Source of the DNA: Luteipulveratus halotolerans
Lineage (GTDB): Bacteria; Actinomycetota; Actinomycetes; Actinomycetales; Dermatophilaceae
Reading direction: 5' to 3'
Length of the DNA: 64,000 nucleotides
NCBI RefSeq assembly: GCF_001247745.1
Contig: NZ_LAIR01000002.1
Coordinates: forward strand, 682,001 to 746,000
Positions 57,686 through 64,000 of the stretch are shown one piece after another. The notes beneath the pieces are model-generated. The model did no database searches. It was not told the origin of the DNA and worked only from the letters and a program-made list of their open reading frames with translations. A program made the translations under genes and the position numbers. Every line of letters begins with the position of its first letter. Position 1 is the first letter of the stretch.

Positions 57686-59490
57686 TCGTCGTCGTCCTCG
57701 GCGCCGCGCTCGGCCTCGGGCAGCTCTTCGGCGACCAGCACCAGGTCGTCGTGCCCGTGCTCGGTGACACCGGCCACGACGGCGCGCTCGACCATCTCCT
57801 GGCCCAGCGCCGCGCGGCGCATCATCGGGTCGGCCTGCAGGTCCTTGACCAGGGCGACACACATCGCGGCCATGACGACCACGAACGGCAGCGCCGCGAC
57901 GATCGTGATGTTCTGCAGCGAGGTGAGGGCCGCCCCCGGGTCGTCGGCGTTCTCGGCGAACCCGGCGAGCAGCATCACGGCGGCGACGCCACCGGTCAGG
58001 ACACCCCAGAAGATGACCGTCGGACGGCTCGGCTCGAGCGTGCCGCGCTCGGACAGCGAACCCATGACGATCGACGCCGCGTCGGCGCCCGACACGAAGA
58101 AGATGCCGACGAGGACCATCACCAGGACGGTCGTGACCGACGCGATGGGGTAGTGGTCGAGCAGCTGGAACAGCGCGGTGTCGCTGTTGACCGTCGCGAC
58201 GCCCTTGACGTTCTGCACCAGGTCCTTGCTGTCGCGCTGCACGTCGATGGCCGAGCCGCCGAAGATCGCGAACCAGACCAGGCTGACCACGCTCGGCACG
58301 AGCAGCACGCCCGTGACGAACTGGCGGATCGTGCGGCCGCGGCTGATGCGCGCGATGAACATGCCGACGAAGGGGGTCCAGGAGATCCACCACGCCCAGT
58401 AGAAGACGGTCCACGAGGACAGCCACTTGGCGAGCTCGGCGTCACCGCTGGCGTCGGTGCGGGCGGCCATCCCCGGCAGGTTGTCGATGTAGCTGCCGAA
58501 CGACGTCGGCAGCAGGTCGAGGATGAACACCGTCGGGCCGACCACGAACACGAACAGCGCCAGCGCGAGCGCGAGCACCATGTTGATGTTGGACAGCCAC
58601 TGGATGCCGCGCGAGACGCCCGACACGGCGCTGAGGATGAAGCAGATCGTCAGCACGGTGATGATGGCGACGAGCGAGACCTTGCCGACCTTGTCGACCC
58701 AGCCGTTGGCCTCGAGGCCGGCGCCGATCTGCAGGGCACCGAGGCCGAGCGATGCGGCCGAGCCGAACAGCGTCGCGAAGATCGCGAGCATGTCGATGAC
58801 CTTGCCGATCGGGCCGTCGGTACGGTCGCCGAGCAGCGAGCGGAACGCCGAGGAGATCAGCTGGCTGCGGCCCTTGCGGAACGTGCCGTACGCGATCGCG
58901 ACACCCACGACGGCGTAGATCGCCCACGGGTGCAGGGTCCAGTGGAACAGCGTGGTGGCCATGGCGGTCTTCATGGCCTCGGTCGTCTGCGGGTCGATGC
59001 CCGTGTCGGGCGGCGGCGCTGAGAAGTAGTTCAGCGGCTCGGCGACGCCCCAGAACATCAGACCGATACCCATGCCCGCGCTGAACATCATCGCGATCCA
59101 GGAGACGGTCTTGAACTCCGGCTCCTCGTCATCGGCGCCCAGCGGGATGTTGCCGTAGCGACTGGCGGCCAGCCAGATCGCGAACACGACGAACAGCGAC
59201 GCGAGCAGCACGAACGCCCAGCCGGCGCTCTCCATGACCCAGCTCAGGGCGCTGCCCGAGGTGTCGCTGAGGTTGTCGGGAAGGGCGAAGCCCCAGATCA
59301 CGAACCCGACGGCCACGACGGCGGCGACGCCGAAGATCACCTTGTCGAGCCCGCCACCGCGTCCGGCGCGCAGGCCTTCGGAGATGGGGGCCGTGATGCC
59401 GCCGAGCAGCTCGTGGGTGTCGGTGGGGGTGGAGCCGTGCGGCTCGTCAGGTTGCTCCGTTGGCGGGCTGGTGGATGTCGGCGATGCCAC
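57631..59490 (-). CDS. BCCT family osmolyte (betaine/choline/carnitine) transporter
   Basis: A 619-residue 12-helix transporter. Signature segments: MFSAGMGIGLMFWGVAEPLN in the first half and FYWAWWISWTPFVGMFIARI in the eighth-helix region. N-terminal (about 45) and acidic C-terminal (about 50) cytoplasmic tails, the latter typical of osmosensing members. It would take up compatible solutes in osmotic stress. GTG start at 59490; a possible promoter lies about 50-80 bp upstream. Confidence 0.95.
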   Translation of the reverse strand: MASPTSTSPPTEQPDEPHGSTPTDTHELLGGITAPISEGLRAGRGGGLDKVIFGVAAVVAVGFVIWGFALPDNLSDTSGSALSWVMESAGWAFVLLASLFVVFAIWLAASRYGNIPLGADDEEPEFKTVSWIAMMFSAGMGIGLMFWGVAEPLNYFSAPPPDTGIDPQTTEAMKTAMATTLFHWTLHPWAIYAVVGVAIAYGTFRKGRSQLISSAFRSLLGDRTDGPIGKVIDMLAIFATLFGSAASLGLGALQIGAGLEANGWVDKVGKVSLVAIITVLTICFILSAVSGVSRGIQWLSNINMVLALALALFVFVVGPTVFILDLLPTSFGSYIDNLPGMAARTDASGDAELAKWLSSWTVFYWAWWISWTPFVGMFIARISRGRTIRQFVTGVLLVPSVVSLVWFAIFGGSAIDVQRDSKDLVQNVKGVATVNSDTALFQLLDHYPIASVTTVLVMVLVGIFFVSGADAASIVMGSLSERGTLEPSRPTVIFWGVLTGGVAAVMLLAGFAENADDPGAALTSLQNITIVAALPFVVVMAAMCVALVKDLQADPMMRRAALGQEMVERAVVAGVTEHGHDDLVLVAEELPEAERGAEDDDDQSSGSKAAQEDRSGPTA

Positions 59491-59540
59491 GTCCGGACCT
59501 CGATCTCGTCGTCGTCAGTTGTGTGCGGTCTTCACTGAAG

Positions 59541-59570
59541 TCTTGTACGGACTCTGCCGCCGAGGCGACA
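59541..59570 (-). promoter_or_regulatory. Possible promoter of the BCCT gene
   Basis: On the minus strand TTGTCG and TACAAG are separated by 18 bp, 50-80 bp upstream of the BCCT start. The -10 is followed by a short dyad (59529-59539) that overlaps the likely start point. The match is moderate. Confidence 0.35.
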
Positions 59571-59693
59571 AAAAGCCCCCGCCACTTTGCCTGGGTATGC
59601 GTTCTGCGGCAAGTTCGCGACGACGGATCAACCCGTGTATGAGCCCGAGACGACGGGTGATCGCGGTGGTCGGGCGGGTGGGCGCACACATGG

Positions 59694-59743
59694 AGATGCC
59701 GTCTGTGAGCCACCCCCCTGGCTGTGGTTCACAGACGGCATCT
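59694..59743. repeat. 20-bp stem-loop element
   Basis: Bases 59694-59713 pair with 59724-59743: 19 Watson-Crick pairs and one G-U, 10-nt loop. It contains TGCCGTCTGTGA. It stands alone, 204 bp upstream of the BCCT start and 199 bp after the LuxR gene stop, with no T-run. Dispersed repeat, small RNA terminator or protein-binding structure are all possible. Confidence 0.55.
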
Positions 59744-59918
59744 GCTGGCGTCGTGGACGAGCTCGTCTCCCCTGACCTCTCGAACGTGACGGCCGATGAG
59801 CGGGTCCCCCCAGAACCGCCCATCAGCTGGCCTCGGGCCCCCGCCCCTTCGGCTTGACCACTACTTTGCCTGTTCCTGAAGGAACGCTCCATGGGACTGG
59901 GGCTGATCTTCAGATGGT

Positions 59919-59936
59919 CATGGTCCTAGGACCATG
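59919..59936. promoter_or_regulatory. 18-bp perfect palindrome downstream of the LuxR gene
   Basis: CATGGTCCTAGGACCATG is perfectly self-complementary over 18 bp, 6 bp beyond the LuxR stop. As RNA it would be a stem with a minimal loop; as DNA it is an ideal site for a symmetric dimer. No T-run follows. Confidence 0.5.
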
Positions 59937-59941
59937 CGGGC

Positions 59942-60961
59942 CTACGGCGTATCGGCGGCGCCGTCGAGCGGCCGCGGACCCGGTCCGCTCGGCGCGACGA
60001 GGACCTCGGGCGGGAGCGTCCAGGCGATCGCCGAGCGCTGCGTGACCCCGAGCTTGCGCAGGATGTTGCCGACGTGGGTCTTCACGGTCTTCTCGGAGAT
60101 GTGCAGCTTGCGGGCGAGCTCGTTGTTGGAGAGCCCGTCGCGGGCGATGAGCGCCGCGATCTCGATCTCGCGGCTCGTGAGGTCGAGCTGGACCGGGCGC
60201 GGCTCGTGCACCCGGACGAGCTCGGCGACCTCGGTCTGCACCCTCTCGGCCAGCTCACGGGCCTGCGTGATGCCCCCGGTGACCTCGCTGCCCGACCCGG
60301 CGGCGACGCGCGCGAGGTCGACCAGCATCAGGCGCAGGTCGTCGAGCTTCTCGCCGATGCGGTTGACCAGGTCGGCCTCGTTCTGGACCCGGCTGCTGTC
60401 GAGCTCGGGGTAGAGTTCGTACAGGCCCAGGGAGTCGGCGTCGGCGGAGTCGCGCGAGATGGACTGCATCAGGGCGCGGGCCACCCACTCCATCGCCCGG
60501 ACGAACTCGTCGTCGTAGGTGTCGGGCTTGAGGCTCTGAGCGCTCATCAGCCCGACCGCCTCGCCGTTGCTGTCGAGCAGCGGCACCGAGACCGAGTCCT
60601 GCGACAGGGTCGTGGCATCGCCGACGGGCGCGCCCTTGTGCAGCATCCGACCGTTGTCGTGCCGGGAGAGGTAGGGCTTGCGCGAGGTGCGCACCCAGTG
60701 CGACACCCCGCCGGGCGTGAAGAACAGCACCTCGGGCTGGAGGTACTGGTCACCGTCGTAGATGTAGGTGATGACCAGGCTGTTGTCGCCCTTGAAGTAG
60801 CCGATGTAGAACGCGTCGAGCTGGGCCAGGCCGGTCAGCGCGGTCTTGCACGCGGCGTACCGACGCGTCATGTCACCGCGCTCGACAGAGCGCAGGCGCC
60901 GGTCCGTGTTGCGCAGGACCGCCACGGTGAGCGGGCTGAACGCAGGGGACGGGTCGGCCAT
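59942..60961 (-). CDS. GAF-domain LuxR-type transcriptional regulator
   Basis: A 339-residue regulator. An N-terminal GAF-like sensory domain (LDAFYIGYFKGDNSLVITYI, then SVSVPLLDSNGEAVGLMSAQS) is followed by a helical linker and a C-terminal LuxR HTH at about 265-318 (LTSREIEIAALIARDGLSNN, ELARKLHISEKTVKTHVGNI). No receiver domain. The ligand is unknown. It follows the DEAD helicase by 21 bp on the same strand, and may regulate the BCCT gene beyond it. Confidence 0.9.
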   Translation of the reverse strand: MADPSPAFSPLTVAVLRNTDRRLRSVERGDMTRRYAACKTALTGLAQLDAFYIGYFKGDNSLVITYIYDGDQYLQPEVLFFTPGGVSHWVRTSRKPYLSRHDNGRMLHKGAPVGDATTLSQDSVSVPLLDSNGEAVGLMSAQSLKPDTYDDEFVRAMEWVARALMQSISRDSADADSLGLYELYPELDSSRVQNEADLVNRIGEKLDDLRLMLVDLARVAAGSGSEVTGGITQARELAERVQTEVAELVRVHEPRPVQLDLTSREIEIAALIARDGLSNNELARKLHISEKTVKTHVGNILRKLGVTQRSAIAWTLPPEVLVAPSGPGPRPLDGAADTP

Positions 60962-60982
60962 AACGCGAAGGTTAGCCCTTCG

Positions 60983-62488
60983 TCAGCCCTGGTCGCCTGC
61001 GGCCGGCTTGCCGCCCCGGGTACGACGACGGCGACGTCGGCGGGCATCGCCGCCGCTGCGCGCACCCTCGCCTGCGGTCTCCGGACGCTCCTTGGCGGCC
61101 GAGGGACGACCCGAGCCACCACCCGAGCGCGGACGACGACGGCCCTCGCCCCGACCGGCGGACTTGCCGGTCTCGCCGAGGTCCTCGACCTGCTCGGCGT
61201 CCAGGCCGGCGCGGGTACGTGCCGAGCGCGGCAGCGTGCCCGTCGCGTCGGTGGGGATGTCGAGGTCGGTGAACAGGTGCTCGGAGGAGGAGTAGGTCTC
61301 CTCGGGCTCGGGGATGCCGAGATCCAGCGCCTTGTTGATGAGCGCCCAGCGCGGCATGTCGTCCCAGTCGACGAACGTGACCGCGATGCCGGTGTTGCCG
61401 GCGCGACCGGTGCGGCCGATGCGGTGGACGTAGGTCTTCTCGTCCTCGGTGCACTGGTAGTTGACGACGTGCGTGACGTTGTCGACGTCGATACCGCGGG
61501 CGGCGACGTCGGTCGCGACGAGGATGTCGACCTTGCCGGTGCGGAATGCGCGCAGCGCCTGCTCGCGGGCACCCTGACCGAGGTCGCCGTGGATCGCCGC
61601 CGCGGCGAACCCGCGCGTGATCAGCTCGTCGGACACCTTGGCCGCGGTGCGCTTGGTGCGGGTGAAGATGATCGTGAGGCCGCGCTCACGGGCCTGCAGG
61701 ATGCGCGAGAGCATCTCGACCTTGTCCATCGCGTGGGCGCGGTAGACGAACTGCTCGATGGCCTTGACGGTGTGGCTGTCGTCGCCGCCTTCGTCCATCG
61801 CCCGGATGTGGGTCGGCTGGGTCATGTAGCGGCGGGCCAGCGCGACGACCGCACCGGGCATGGTCGCGCTGAACAGCATCGTCTGACGCGATGCGGGGGT
61901 CATCGCGAGCAGCTTCTCGACGTCGGGCAGGAAGCCCAGGTCGAGCATCTCGTCGGCCTCGTCCAGGACGACACCCTTGACGTAGGACAGGTCGAGGTAG
62001 CCCTGGTTGGCCAGGTCGATCAGTCGGCCGGGTGTGCCGACGACGACCTCGACGCCCTTCTTGAGCGCCTCGATCTGGGGCTCGTACGCGCGACCGCCGT
62101 AGACGGTGAGCACCCGGATACCGCGCTTCTTGCCGGCGCGCTCGAGGTCACCGGACACCTGCACGGCCAGCTCGCGGGTCGGGGCGACCGCGAGGGCCTG
62201 GGGCTTGCCCGGGGCGGGCAGGTCGGCGTACCCCGCATCGCCCGGGGCGACCGTGCGGTTGAGCAACGGGACGCCGAAGCCGAGCGTCTTGCCGGTGCCG
62301 GTCTTGGCCTGGCCGATGATGTCGTGGCCGCTGAGCGCCACCGGCAGGGTCATCGCCTGGATGGGGAAGGGCGTGGTGATGCCGGCGTCGGCCAGCGCGC
62401 CCACGATGTCGGGGTGGACGTCGAAGTCGGCGAAGGTCTGCTCCGCTGCGGGTGCCTCGTCCGGCGCGGGCGTGATCTGGTCGGTCAT
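60983..62488 (-). CDS. DEAD-box ATP-dependent RNA helicase
   Basis: A 501-residue RhlE/DeaD-like helicase. Q motif TFADFDVHPDI...PFPIQ, motif I AKTGTGKT, Ia APTRELA, II DEAD, III SAT, V ATDVAARGIDV, VI HRIGRTGR. The C-terminal 90 residues are basic (RRRRRRRTRGGK) and likely bind RNA. It would remodel RNA in ribosome assembly or cold response. ATG 62488, then 198 bp to the divergent MiaE-like gene, as recalled in mycobacteria (rhlE locus). Confidence 0.95.
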   Translation of the reverse strand: MTDQITPAPDEAPAAEQTFADFDVHPDIVGALADAGITTPFPIQAMTLPVALSGHDIIGQAKTGTGKTLGFGVPLLNRTVAPGDAGYADLPAPGKPQALAVAPTRELAVQVSGDLERAGKKRGIRVLTVYGGRAYEPQIEALKKGVEVVVGTPGRLIDLANQGYLDLSYVKGVVLDEADEMLDLGFLPDVEKLLAMTPASRQTMLFSATMPGAVVALARRYMTQPTHIRAMDEGGDDSHTVKAIEQFVYRAHAMDKVEMLSRILQARERGLTIIFTRTKRTAAKVSDELITRGFAAAAIHGDLGQGAREQALRAFRTGKVDILVATDVAARGIDVDNVTHVVNYQCTEDEKTYVHRIGRTGRAGNTGIAVTFVDWDDMPRWALINKALDLGIPEPEETYSSSEHLFTDLDIPTDATGTLPRSARTRAGLDAEQVEDLGETGKSAGRGEGRRRPRSGGGSGRPSAAKERPETAGEGARSGGDARRRRRRRTRGGKPAAGDQG

Positions 62489-62686
62489 GAGCTGCTCTCT
62501 GATCGGCAGGTGGGCCACGCGCACGTCGTCGTGCGGGCCACACCGTGGCGTGCGGGCCGATCGGAGCTCTCGCAGGGCGCGTCCCTCAGGTGGGGAATGC
62601 GCCGGGTCATGAAGGTCACAGGCCGACCGGGCACCAGTTGTCCTGGCCACTCTAACCGTGCAGCGCCGGATCGTTAGCATCCACGT

Positions 62687-63376
62687 ATGGCAACCAGTAC
62701 CGGGCGCGATCTCGCCGACCCCTCGTTCCGCGCCGGCGTCGTCGAGCTGTGCGGCGCTCTCGCCTACGGCGAGCTCGTCGGTTTCTTCATGATCGTGCAC
62801 GACGCGGAGACCGCTCCGCGGTTGTCGGACCGCATCGCGCTGGCCCGCCTCGCGGCGCACGAGCTGGAGCAGTACGAACGTCTCTCGGGCCGGGTCACCG
62901 AGCTGGGCGGCGATCCCGAGACGGCGATGGCGCCGTTCACCGAGGGCTTCGACGACTGGCACCGGCGTACACCCGCAGGCAGCTGGCTCGAGGGCCTGAT
63001 GAAGGTCTACGCCGGCCACACCCTCGCGACCGACTTCTACCGTGAGATCTCGGCGTACGTCGACCCCGAGACCAAGGCCCTGGTCGAGGAGGTGCTGCAC
63101 GACACCGGCCACCTCGACTTCGCCGAGCGCACACTGCGTGAGGCCATCTCGCAGGACCCTGCGGCGGGTGGGCGACTCGCGCTCTACGGTCGCCGGCTCA
63201 TCGGCGAGGCGCTCTCGCAGGCTCAGCGCGTGGCCGCCGAGCGTGACGCGATCACCAACCTGCTGGTCGACGACGGCTCCGGCAACGGCGCCGACCTGGC
63301 CGAGCTGACACAGATGTTCGCGCGCATCACGCAGGCCCACACCGACCGCATGGAGTGGCTCGGCCTGTCGGCCTGA
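62687..63376 (+). CDS. Ferritin-like fold protein (MiaE-like)
   Basis: A 229-residue helical diiron-type protein. Glu/His pairs are seen in the first helices (ELCGALAYGELVGFFMIVHD and LARLAAHELEQYERL) and again in EEVLHDTGHLDFAERTL, as in the actinobacterial MiaE_2 group (tRNA hydroxylase-like). Its substrate has not been shown. Divergent from the DEAD helicase. A strong terminator follows. Confidence 0.88.
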   Translation: MATSTGRDLADPSFRAGVVELCGALAYGELVGFFMIVHDAETAPRLSDRIALARLAAHELEQYERLSGRVTELGGDPETAMAPFTEGFDDWHRRTPAGSWLEGLMKVYAGHTLATDFYREISAYVDPETKALVEEVLHDTGHLDFAERTLREAISQDPAAGGRLALYGRRLIGEALSQAQRVAAERDAITNLLVDDGSGNGADLAELTQMFARITQAHTDRMEWLGLSA

Positions 63377-63391
63377 CCGCTGCTCGTACGA

Positions 63392-63426
63392 CGAAGGGCC
63401 CCGTCTCGGTGAGACGGGGCCCTTCG
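63392..63426. terminator. Perfect 16-bp terminator after the MiaE-like gene
   Basis: Bases 63392-63407 and 63411-63426 are fully complementary with a 3-nt loop, 15 bp past the stop of the MiaE-like gene and 16 bp before the GlsB-like gene stop, so it serves both. It begins in the TCGTACGACGAAG lead (63384-63396) shared with 27661. Confidence 0.9.
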
Positions 63427-63442
63427 GTCGTGCGGGTGCGGG

Positions 63443-63754
63443 TCAGTGCGCCCGGCTGTTGCCACTGAGGTCAGTGGGCAGACCGGAGCGGACCTTCTTG
63501 GCCTGCATACCGGCGTAGATCGACACACCGATGGCGCCGAGGACCACGCTGATGATGAGCGGGATCCACTGGATGCCGCCGTTGTCGTCGACGTCGAGCA
63601 GCGAGTAGCTGATGAATCCACCGATCAGCGCGGCGACGATGCCGATGATGATCGTCGGCGCCCAGCCGATCGACTGCTTGCCCGGAAGGACCAGGCGAGC
63701 GAGGGCTCCGACGACGATGCCGATGATGAGCCAGACGATGATGTTGCCGATCAT
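63443..63754 (-). CDS. GlsB/YeaQ/YmgE family stress-associated membrane protein
   Basis: A 103-residue protein with three hydrophobic segments: MIGNIIVWLIIGIVVGALAR, then WAPTIIIGIVAALIGGFI and WIPLIISVVLGAIGVSIYAG. These Gly-rich small membrane proteins (transglycosylase-associated family, PF04226) are stress-induced in many bacteria. GAAGGGAG lies 7 bp before ATG 63754. Confidence 0.92.
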   Translation of the reverse strand: MIGNIIVWLIIGIVVGALARLVLPGKQSIGWAPTIIIGIVAALIGGFISYSLLDVDDNGGIQWIPLIISVVLGAIGVSIYAGMQAKKVRSGLPTDLSGNSRAH

Positions 63755-63932
63755 GGGATGACTCCCTTCGGGCCGTGTCCCCACGGCCGCCTCAACGTCC
63801 CGCACCGTGAGGGTCGGTACGGGTGCTTCTGAGGCCGACTGTGCCGCTGATGGCGGCTGTTGGCAAGCCCGCAGACCGGCGTGCTCGCCGAGAACCCAGG
63901 TGTGACGAGTGTGACCGGTGTGCTGTGAGGGG

Positions 63933-64000
63933 TCAGCCGCCGAAGCCGACGCGACCCTTGTTCTCGGCGCCGATGTCGATGTAGCCGAGAACGCCGGCCG
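63933..64000 (-). CDS. C-terminal end of a DUF3107 protein (partial)
   Basis: The minus strand reads AGVLGYIDIGAENKGRVGFG plus a final Gly and TGA at 63933-63935. DUF3107 proteins (about 75 residues, TB9.4 in mycobacteria) end in the same YVEIG...RVGF pattern and lie near the DEAD helicase and MiaE-like genes. The start lies outside the window. Confidence 0.8.
   Translation of the reverse strand, partial: AGVLGYIDIGAENKGRVGFGG

Larger units (their letters stand above)
59491..59941. other. 451-bp gene-free region with three symmetric elements
   Basis: No convincing gene is seen here: the open frames on both strands have no family signal and are low-complexity. It holds a possible BCCT promoter (59541-59570), an 11-bp dyad CTTCA-C-TGAAG (59529-59539), a 20-bp stem-loop (59694-59743), a GTTCC/GGAAC hairpin (59871-59884) and an 18-bp palindrome (59919-59936). 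It is the largest gene-free gap in the window and the one with the most symmetry. Confidence 0.7.

Noticed and set aside
59515..59892. 125-codon minus-strand frame in the BCCT/LuxR gap
   Set aside because: It spans the stem-loop, so its residues mirror each other, has no ribosome site and lacks third-position GC bias.

Overview
This 64-kb window is chromosomal DNA from a very high-GC Gram-positive bacterium of the Actinomycetota. Evidence for that is a mycothiol-biosynthesis deacetylase (mshB), the actinobacterial form of dapD, DUF3117 and DUF3107 proteins, an RseA-like anti-sigma factor next to sigE, a PPOX/F420-type oxidoreductase, and GC-rich codons in every gene. The gene order closely follows the block I recall from Mycobacterium tuberculosis (typA, mshB, fdxC, dapC, dapD, dapE, a LOG protein, a DivIVA-like protein, tagA, a DUF3117 protein, glgC, an O-methyltransferase, sigE, rseA, htrA, tatB, mrp, an MgtE-N/CBS protein). 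It then joins a second conserved block (DEAD helicase, MiaE-like ferritin fold protein, DUF3107). A member of Micrococcales (Dermacoccaceae or Intrasporangiaceae-like) is plausible, but that is inference.

Layout. 1-3.4 kb: tail of an unknown gene, then a carbohydrate ABC importer (binding lipoprotein and two permeases). 3.4-6.6 kb: small membrane protein, DHA2 drug exporter, acyltransferase. 6.7-12.7 kb: five-gene peptide ABC importer on the minus strand, with a perfect hairpin after the binding-protein gene. 12.9-19.9 kb: Nudix, MarR, then a typA-mshB-flavin reductase-VanW operon whose last member carries 15 tandem AADTD repeats. 19.9-27.7 kb: FAD/Fe-S oxidoreductase fusion, a frameshifted peptidase E, a GNAT protein, fdxA-dapC and citrate synthase. 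27.7-36 kb: lipase, lysozyme-like membrane protein, dapD, WYL regulator, dapE, LOG, DivIVA-like, SRPBCC, 3-methyladenine glycosylase and a PIG-V-like membrane protein. 37-41 kb: PaaX-enoyl-CoA hydratase pair, DUF3117, GlgC-like enzyme, O-methyltransferase. 41-45 kb: the envelope-stress cassette sigE-rseA-htrA-tatB and small redox/CoA-binding genes. 45-49.4 kb: minus-strand operon MgtE-N/CBS, DUF1003, mrp and a GNAT gene that seems to start at CTG. 49.4-64 kb: a tiny gene with a near-consensus promoter, L,D-transpeptidase, pepP and thrE-like exporter (divergent), PHP phosphatase, RecB-like nuclease, BCCT transporter, LuxR regulator, DEAD helicase, MiaE-like protein, GlsB-like protein and the end of a DUF3107 gene.

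How it fits together. dapC, dapD and dapE give three steps of the succinylase branch of diaminopimelate/lysine synthesis, feeding peptidoglycan. The VanW-like protein, lysozyme-like protein and L,D-transpeptidase act on the wall, and sigE-rseA-htrA would monitor envelope damage. mshB supplies mycothiol. I see no rRNA, tRNA, CRISPR, prophage or insertion sequence, so this is mostly conserved core genome. The least explained items are the 33-residue gene at 49.5 kb, a TTCGANTTCGAA promoter motif shared by two loci, two long stem-loop elements, and the apparent CTG start downstream of mrp.
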